A DNA stretch of 64,000 bases, taken from positions 1,230,698-1,294,697 of the forward strand of contig JAAVVV010000001.1 in assembly GCA_023910605.1 (NCBI GenBank). Reading direction: 5' to 3'. Every line of letters begins with the position of its first letter. Within the stretch, counting starts at the first letter, position 1. Below the pieces are notes generated by a model that was not told the DNA's origin, did no database searches, and worked only from the letters and a program-made list of their open reading frames with translations. A program made the position numbers and the translations under genes. Below are positions 59,816 through 64,000 of the stretch, one piece after another. Source of the stretch: Bosea sp. (in: a-proteobacteria) (GTDB lineage Bacteria; Pseudomonadota; Alphaproteobacteria; Rhizobiales; Beijerinckiaceae).

Positions 59816-61654
59816 ATGGCCCTTTTCCTCGTCGGCGAGAACATAGACAAGACCCGCAGCCACTACCAGGCCGGGACCGGGAGGCTCGTCCAGCTGATGC
59901 GGGGCGTTTACGTTGATGCGGGCGATGATGTCGACGCGATGGTGATGAAGCATGCGGTCCGGATCGCGCGCTACCTCTATCCGCAGGCTTACCTGTCTGC
60001 CGCCACTGCCGTCCTGCTCGGACCGACACGCGACGGTCGTCTGTTCATCAGCGGGCGGCGGATTCAACGTACACGGCTGCGGGCCCTCGAGATCATACAG
60101 AACGCAACGCCCGCACACCCTTCCGTCGCCTCCGCCGTCGTCGATGACGGGATGGGCGAGTTCACCGTCACGGTCTCTGCATTGCGTCAACGCTTTCTCG
60201 AAGCATTCCGTATTCGCAGCGAGCACGCGCAGTCTCTTGACGAAGCCATGCGCGAGACGATCGTGCAGCGCCTCATCGAGGAATATGGCAGCGCCCAGAA
60301 AGCCGCCGACGCGGTGTGGACGCTCGCCCGCGAGAATGAGTGGTACCGCGAAGGCGAACAGGCCGAGCGTCTCCTCCTACGCCGCCCTGCCGCCGCACCC
60401 GCGCGGAACGAAGCCGCTCTGGACCTGATCGTCGCCTGGCATCAGAAACCGATCGGCAATCTCACCCACGACGGCTTTGAGTGGCGCTGGAAACCTTCCG
60501 ACCAAAAAGGTCCGCCGCTTGTGCGCCAGACCGTGCCCGGCCAGCTGCCGCCCTTCATCGTCTCCCTGCTGCCTGAAGGCTGGCTGCAATTGGTTCTCGG
60601 CGAGCGCGACGAGCGCGCGCAGCTGCGCGCGGGCCGGCGCTACATGTCGAACATCACGATCGCCGAGACGCAAAAGGAACTGGCTTCCCTGCCCGCTGAC
60701 ATTCTCAGTACGTGCCTGTCCGCTTATAGGAACGGCGGTGTATTCACCGGCCGCTATGAAGGACCCGGCCGCACCGCCATCGAGGAAAGCTTTGAAGCCA
60801 ACCTCGCCGCGATTTTTGCGCGCAGCGATACCCCGCGCCTTTCAGGGATACAGATCAAGGCCCCGATGTTCCTGGCACACGATGGCGCGCTCATTCCGAG
60901 CGAGGGCCGTCCCTTCACGCATATCCTCAAGCCTGCCGGCACCAGCGGCTTTGACATGCTGCCCATCATCGAATGGCAGGCGCTGACGCTGGGCGCGGCG
61001 GCGGGCTTTGAGGCGCCCGCCATGGCGCTCGTCGCGATGCCCGACGGCATGCCGCCCGCCTTGCTGGTCGAGCGCTTCGACATCCGCCGGGGTGACAATG
61101 ATACGCGGTTCCTCGCGCTTGAGGATTTCGCATCGGTGCTGGGGGTGCCGACCTCTGCCAAGTATGACGGCACGATCGAGCGCGTCGCCCGCGCCGTGCG
61201 GCCTCTTTCAACAGATCCCGATGCTGACCTGCTCCTCATACTGAAGCGCGCGCTGTTCGCCTGGCTGATTGCCGACGGCGACATGCACCTCAAGAACCTG
61301 GCTCTCCTGAAGATCGCGGAGCCCGGCAGCGATACGTTCGCGAGCGTGCGCGTCGCGCCGCTCTATGACGCTGTGACCACCCGCGTCTTCCCGCGCCTTG
61401 CGCGCGACCGCATGGCCCTGAAGCTCAACGGCAAGGATGACCGCCTGCGCCGCGCCGACTTCAAGGCCCTCGCCGCCACCGCCGGTCTCAGGGCTGCCGA
61501 CGCGGACGCGGCCATTGATGAACTGGCATCCGCACTCGCCCGCGCGCTAGGCGGCCTGGGCCCCGTGCCGCTGGTGGAGCCGGCCTCGCCCGCGGCGGAC
61601 GCGGCGGCGGCCATGCGCGCGCTCGTCAAAGAGCGCCTTGAATCCCTCACCTAG
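59816..61654 (+). CDS. HipA-type kinase fused to AbiEi-like N-terminal region
   Basis: A 612-residue protein. Residues 1 to about 185 resemble the winged-helix antitoxin/regulator AbiEi group (LVQLMRGVYVDAG, then YLYPQAYLSAATAVLLGPTRDG). From about 200 a HipA N-terminal subdomain follows (IGNLTHDGFEWRWKP, LPPFIVSLLPEGWLQLVLG), then the HipA kinase core with ILKPAG, LLVERFDI and ADGDMHLKNLALL, whose Asp489 and Asn494 match the HipA catalytic and Mg-binding residues, and APLYDAVTT. HipA proteins phosphorylate translation factors such as tRNA synthetases. No separate hipB precedes it. No ribosome binding site lies before ATG 59816; a TTG at 59762 is an alternative. A PIN gene follows 13 bases later. 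Confidence 0.8.
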   Translation: MALFLVGENIDKTRSHYQAGTGRLVQLMRGVYVDAGDDVDAMVMKHAVRIARYLYPQAYLSAATAVLLGPTRDGRLFISGRRIQRTRLRALEIIQNATPAHPSVASAVVDDGMGEFTVTVSALRQRFLEAFRIRSEHAQSLDEAMRETIVQRLIEEYGSAQKAADAVWTLARENEWYREGEQAERLLLRRPAAAPARNEAALDLIVAWHQKPIGNLTHDGFEWRWKPSDQKGPPLVRQTVPGQLPPFIVSLLPEGWLQLVLGERDERAQLRAGRRYMSNITIAETQKELASLPADILSTCLSAYRNGGVFTGRYEGPGRTAIEESFEANLAAIFARSDTPRLSGIQIKAPMFLAHDGALIPSEGRPFTHILKPAGTSGFDMLPIIEWQALTLGAAAGFEAPAMALVAMPDGMPPALLVERFDIRRGDNDTRFLALEDFASVLGVPTSAKYDGTIERVARAVRPLSTDPDADLLLILKRALFAWLIADGDMHLKNLALLKIAEPGSDTFASVRVAPLYDAVTTRVFPRLARDRMALKLNGKDDRLRRADFKALAATAGLRAADADAAIDELASALARALGGLGPVPLVEPASPAADAAAAMRALVKERLESLT

Positions 61655-61667
61655 AAGGAGGAACGCG

Positions 61668-62105
61668 ATGCTCAAACTCCTGATCGATACGAGCGTGTGG
61701 CTCGACCTTGCCAAGGACTATCGCAACCTGCCGCTCCTCACGCTGCTGGGAGACCTGGTGGATCGTGACGAAATAGAACTTTTGGTGCCGGAAGTCGTCC
61801 GCGAGGAGTTTGACCGCAACCGGGCGCGTGTCCTCGCCTCCGCCAAGGCCAGCCAGGGAGAAGTCTTCAAGCGCGCCCGCAACGCGGTGCGCCAGTTCGG
61901 CAACGAAGAAACAAAGGCCGTGGTGCTGCGCGAGCTGGATGACGTCGCCCATAGCCTTGCCATTCACGGCGAGGCTTCGAACGAATCCATGCAGCTCGTC
62001 GAGAAGCTGCTTGAGGGTCCTGAACCGATCATTGCAAGCGTCATCGCCCGCCAGCGCGCCGCAAACCGGGGTCTTGACCGGCGGGCACCGTTTCACGGCA
62101 GCAAG
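61668..62105 (+). pseudogene. PIN-domain (DUF4935-like) gene truncated by an IS1380 remnant
   Basis: The protein starts MLKLLIDTSVWLDLAKDYRNLPLL with AGGAGG nearby, 13 bases after the HipA fusion, so they formed one operon. The first PIN aspartate is in LLIDTSVW and an acidic helix is in VPEVVREEFDRNRARV. A stretch ANRGLDRRAPFHGSK resembles the DUF4935 region before the third acidic residue. After about 62105 the sequence is IS1380 transposase DNA in the other orientation, and the frame runs to 62168 only by chance. The last acidic residues and C-terminal half are missing, so nuclease activity is unlikely. Confidence 0.7.
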
Positions 62106-62252
62106 CCGTTCGGCAATGCCCATCCGCCGTGCAGCGGCAGCCAGAAGCATCACGCCCCCGTCCGATGACAGCCGACCGCCGTCAAGAGCGGCTGTGATTT
62201 TCCTGCCTCCCACGGCTGGAAAAGTGAAGGGAAGTCCCGTAACGTCAGTCAT
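62100..62252 (-). pseudogene. IS1380-family transposase, N-terminal fragment
   Basis: About 50 residues read on the minus strand from ATG 62252: MTDVTGLPFTFPAVGGRK, then ITAALDGGRLSSDGGVMLLAAAARRMGIAERLAAV. The DGGRLSSDGGVMLL segment with its following GIAERLAA is diagnostic of IS1380-family transposases. The rest of the gene is absent; the sequence changes into the PIN gene. It records an old insertion followed by deletion. Confidence 0.75.
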
Positions 62253-62352
62253 GGCGGGTGTGGCTTGCGGAGATGGCGTGGCCCGGATCGGTGTAAACAG
62301 CCAAATCCTACACGATATCATACCTTTACGCTACATCCACCAACCCAGGGCG
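62253..62352. other. Leftover IS1380 end and junction to IS30
   Basis: About 100 bases between the IS1380 transposase start and the IS30 left inverted repeat. They are relatively AT-rich and contain no open frame of note. They probably include the IS1380 leader, but no inverted repeat partner remains to prove it. Confidence 0.35.
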
Positions 62353-63419
62353 GTCTCAAATCTGAAGTGCATCACCGAGTTTCGATAGCTCAATCATAAA
62401 GACTTCCTCGGGTGTTTGGAAGCCGAGGACGGCGCGCGGTCTGGTGTTGAGGCTGTGGGCGATCCTGTCGAGATCGCGCTGGCTGTAGATCGACAGGTCG
62501 ATGCCCTTGGGCAGGTACTGCCGGACGAGGCCATTGAGGTTCTCGCTGGACGGCCTCTGCCAGGGGCTGTGCGGATTGCAGAAGTAGACCGGCATGCCAA
62601 GGCGGCTGGTCAGTTCCTTGTGGCGGGCCATCTCCTTGCCCTGATCATAGGCGAGGCTGCGGCGCATCAATTTTGGCACCTTGGCAAAGGCTTTGGTGAA
62701 CCCGTCCAGTGCCGCCTGCGCCCCGCAATCCTTCATCCTGGCGATCAGGGTGTAGCGGCTCTTGCGCTCGACCAGCGTGCCGATGGCGCTGGCATTTCCT
62801 GCGCCCTTGACGAAGTCGCCCTCCCAGTCGCCCGGAATGAGCCGATTGAGCGCATCTTCAGGCCGTTCGTGGATCGAAACCATGTCCGGCAGACGCCCCT
62901 GCCGGTTTGTCCCCCGCCCGCGTGCGCCGCGCGTCTTGTGGGCCTGGCGCAGACAACCGATCAGATCCTTGCGCAGCTCTCCGCGCGGGATCACGTAGAT
63001 CGCCCGGTAGATCGTCTCGTGGCTGACAACGGGCAAGGAAGGACCGTTCGCATCAGGATCGCTCATGGCCTTCAGCTTGCCGGAAATCTGCTGCGGTGAC
63101 CATGCAAGGCGCAAGTGCTTCAGCACATACTCGCGCAGCATCGTCCCCTCGCGCAGCTTGACCAGTCCCCGCCGCCGTCTGGCCCGGCAAGAAGAGGCTG
63201 CCGAGGAAGCGTCATATCCTTGCGCCGTGCCAGAACTGCGTTTGATCTCGCGCGATATGGTCGGTCCAGAGCGCCCCAGATGCCCGGCTATCCAGGACAG
63301 CTCCGACCTTCATTCAGATGCCGATGAATGAAATTGCGTTCCTCACCGCTGAGGTGATTGTAAACTTGGCCCATCAATCACCCGATAATCCGTCAGGTGA
63401 TGCACTTCAAATGTGAGAC
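62353..63419 (-). mobile_element. IS30-family insertion sequence, 1067 bp
   Basis: The ends are 23-base inverted repeats matching at 21 positions: GTCTCAAATCTGAAGTGCAT followed by CAC at 62353-62375, and the complement of GTCTCACATTTGAAGTGCAT followed by CAC at 63397-63419. One transposase gene runs on the minus strand and its stop codon lies inside the left repeat. No clear target duplication is visible. Confidence 0.85.
62356..63374 (-). pseudogene. IS30-family transposase with N-terminal frameshift
   Basis: The C-terminal 261 residues are intact: AWSPQQISGKL, VSHETIYRAIYVIPRGELRKDL, GDWEGDFVKGAGNASAIGTLVERKSRYTLI, SLAYDQGKEMARHKELT and HSPWQRPSSENLNGLVRQYLPKG, which carry the IS30 DDE residues. 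The N-terminus MGQVYNHLSGEERNFIHRHLNEG begins at 63374 but reaches a TAG at 63288-63290. The expected continuation SWIAGHLGRSGPTISREIKRS lies in another frame. The break is between about 63291 and 63310. IS30 elements are not usually made by frameshifting, so this copy is probably inactive. Confidence 0.8.
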
Positions 63420-63725
63420 GGCCAGGTAAAAAAATCTACGAACAATGAGAGTGACGTTTTTGACCTTACGAAACTCGAACAAATGAAGTTGCAACTTGGT
63501 TACCGCTACGCCGCCTTCATTCGCCTGTCGACAGGACAGAAAGCCGACATCGCCAATGTCCAAGTGACTTGGGTTTAATACACGCCGTAGATCCCACTCG
63601 ACTAGTGTGAGCAATCAACGGACCCAAGTGGATTTTGCCCCTCCTTCAAATTGCTGCCGTAGGAAAACAAAGCACCGACATTCGTGCAACATTTAGAAGT
63701 CTTGGGGGTCTGCTAGCCAAGCACC
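63420..63725. other. AT-rich gap without a recognised gene
   Basis: About 306 bases between the IS30 right end and the last gene. The sequence is much less GC-rich than the rest of the window. A 73-codon minus-strand frame (63393-63614) ends inside the IS30 repeat and shows no known motif; it may be the remains of a gene cut by the element. No terminator or tRNA is seen. Confidence 0.35.
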
Positions 63726-63995
63726 TTACTCGTCTTGCAAAAGCCTAGAGCATTCCGCAACAACATACTCCGGCACGCTTTCAAACTTATGAGGATTGAG
63801 CTGCATGACATACTCATTTTCGATGTGGTACGACTCATTAATGAATTTTGAAATGATGTCGTCCTGATGTGCACCTTTGATAATTCTAAAGAGTTGAATT
63901 TTTTCGTATCCAACATCAGTTCCAAGGAACTTCGCTTTCATCACTCCATCGTCGTTAATTTCCTGTACTAGTGTGTTATAATCAAAGGACGGCAT
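63726..63995 (-). CDS. Hypothetical protein, possibly extending beyond the window
   Basis: An AT-rich frame of 89 residues from ATG 63995, starting MPSFDYNTLVQEINDDG and ending YVVAECSRLLQDE. Its composition (many Ile, Asn, Tyr, Lys) differs strongly from the photosynthesis genes and suggests acquisition from a lower-GC source. A TTG precedes the ATG, and the frame is open to the window edge, so the true start may be outside. No known domain is recognised. Coding is supported by the balanced amino acid use rather than by homology. Confidence 0.45.
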   Translation of the reverse strand: MPSFDYNTLVQEINDDGVMKAKFLGTDVGYEKIQLFRIIKGAHQDDIISKFINESYHIENEYVMQLNPHKFESVPEYVVAECSRLLQDE

Positions 63996-64000
63996 CAATT

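Noticed and set aside
60754-61293. Minus-strand open frame opposite the HipA kinase core
   Set aside because: It lies opposite well-conserved HipA motifs, is rich in Ser, Ala and Arg, and has no motif of its own.

Overview
The window is dominated by an almost complete alphaproteobacterial photosynthesis gene cluster (PGC, about 2.6-46.6 kb). A mobile-element-rich accessory region (46.7-64 kb) follows it. GC content is high, an oxygen-dependent cyclase (acsF) is present, and bacteriochlorophyll a, spirilloxanthin-type carotenoid, quinone-type reaction centre and tetraheme cytochrome genes are all here. Together these indicate a purple or aerobic anoxygenic phototroph. The layout looks most like Hyphomicrobiales (Rhizobiales), but the genus cannot be fixed from sequence alone.

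Left edge (1-2.4 kb, minus strand): a CelD/BcsL-type acetyltransferase cut by the window edge, a small FlhB C-terminal-domain protein and a FliK-like protein. Then comes cytochrome c2 (plus strand), which converges through a hairpin on a fourteen-gene minus-strand superoperon running from about 19.3 kb back to 3.1 kb: bchF-bchN-bchB-bchH-bchL-bchM-lhaA-puhA-puhB-puhC-orf-acsF-puhE-hemA. The two regulators ppaA/aerR and ppsR sit at 19.6-22.1 kb. A plus-strand operon bchG-bch2-bchP-tspO-bchI-bchD-bchO-crtI-crtB-small ORF (22.2-33 kb) converges on crtD-crtC. Divergent crtE-crtF leads into bchC-bchX-bchY-bchZ and then pufQ-pufB-pufA-pufL-pufM-pufC, ending at a strong terminator.

The genes form one programme. 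HemA makes 5-aminolevulinate. BchIDH, BchM, AcsF, BchLNB, BchF, BchXYZ, BchC, BchG and BchP make bacteriochlorophyll a. CrtE, B, I, C, D and F make methoxylated carotenoids. Puf/Puh proteins form the LH1-reaction centre, with PufC and cytochrome c2 as electron donors. Matches to the PpsR/CrtJ operator TGT-N12-ACA lie in front of bchF, bchG, crtD/crtE, bchC and pufQ, so the cluster carries its own repressor circuit.

Accessory region: after the puf terminator an IS5-family element abuts a tRNA-like 5' fragment. It is followed by a complete L-rhamnose catabolic locus (rhaA and an aldolase/dehydrogenase divergent from a DeoR regulator, rhaS, rhaT, rhaP, rhaQ, rhaM and rhaK). An IS5-type remnant touches the end of rhaK. 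Next is a one-gene HipA-type kinase fused to an AbiEi-like N-terminal region, preceded by two near-identical 31-bp palindromes and followed by a PIN-domain gene broken by an IS1380 remnant. A 1.07-kb IS30-family element with a frameshifted transposase and an AT-rich unknown gene close the window. The fused HipA locus is the best candidate for something little described.
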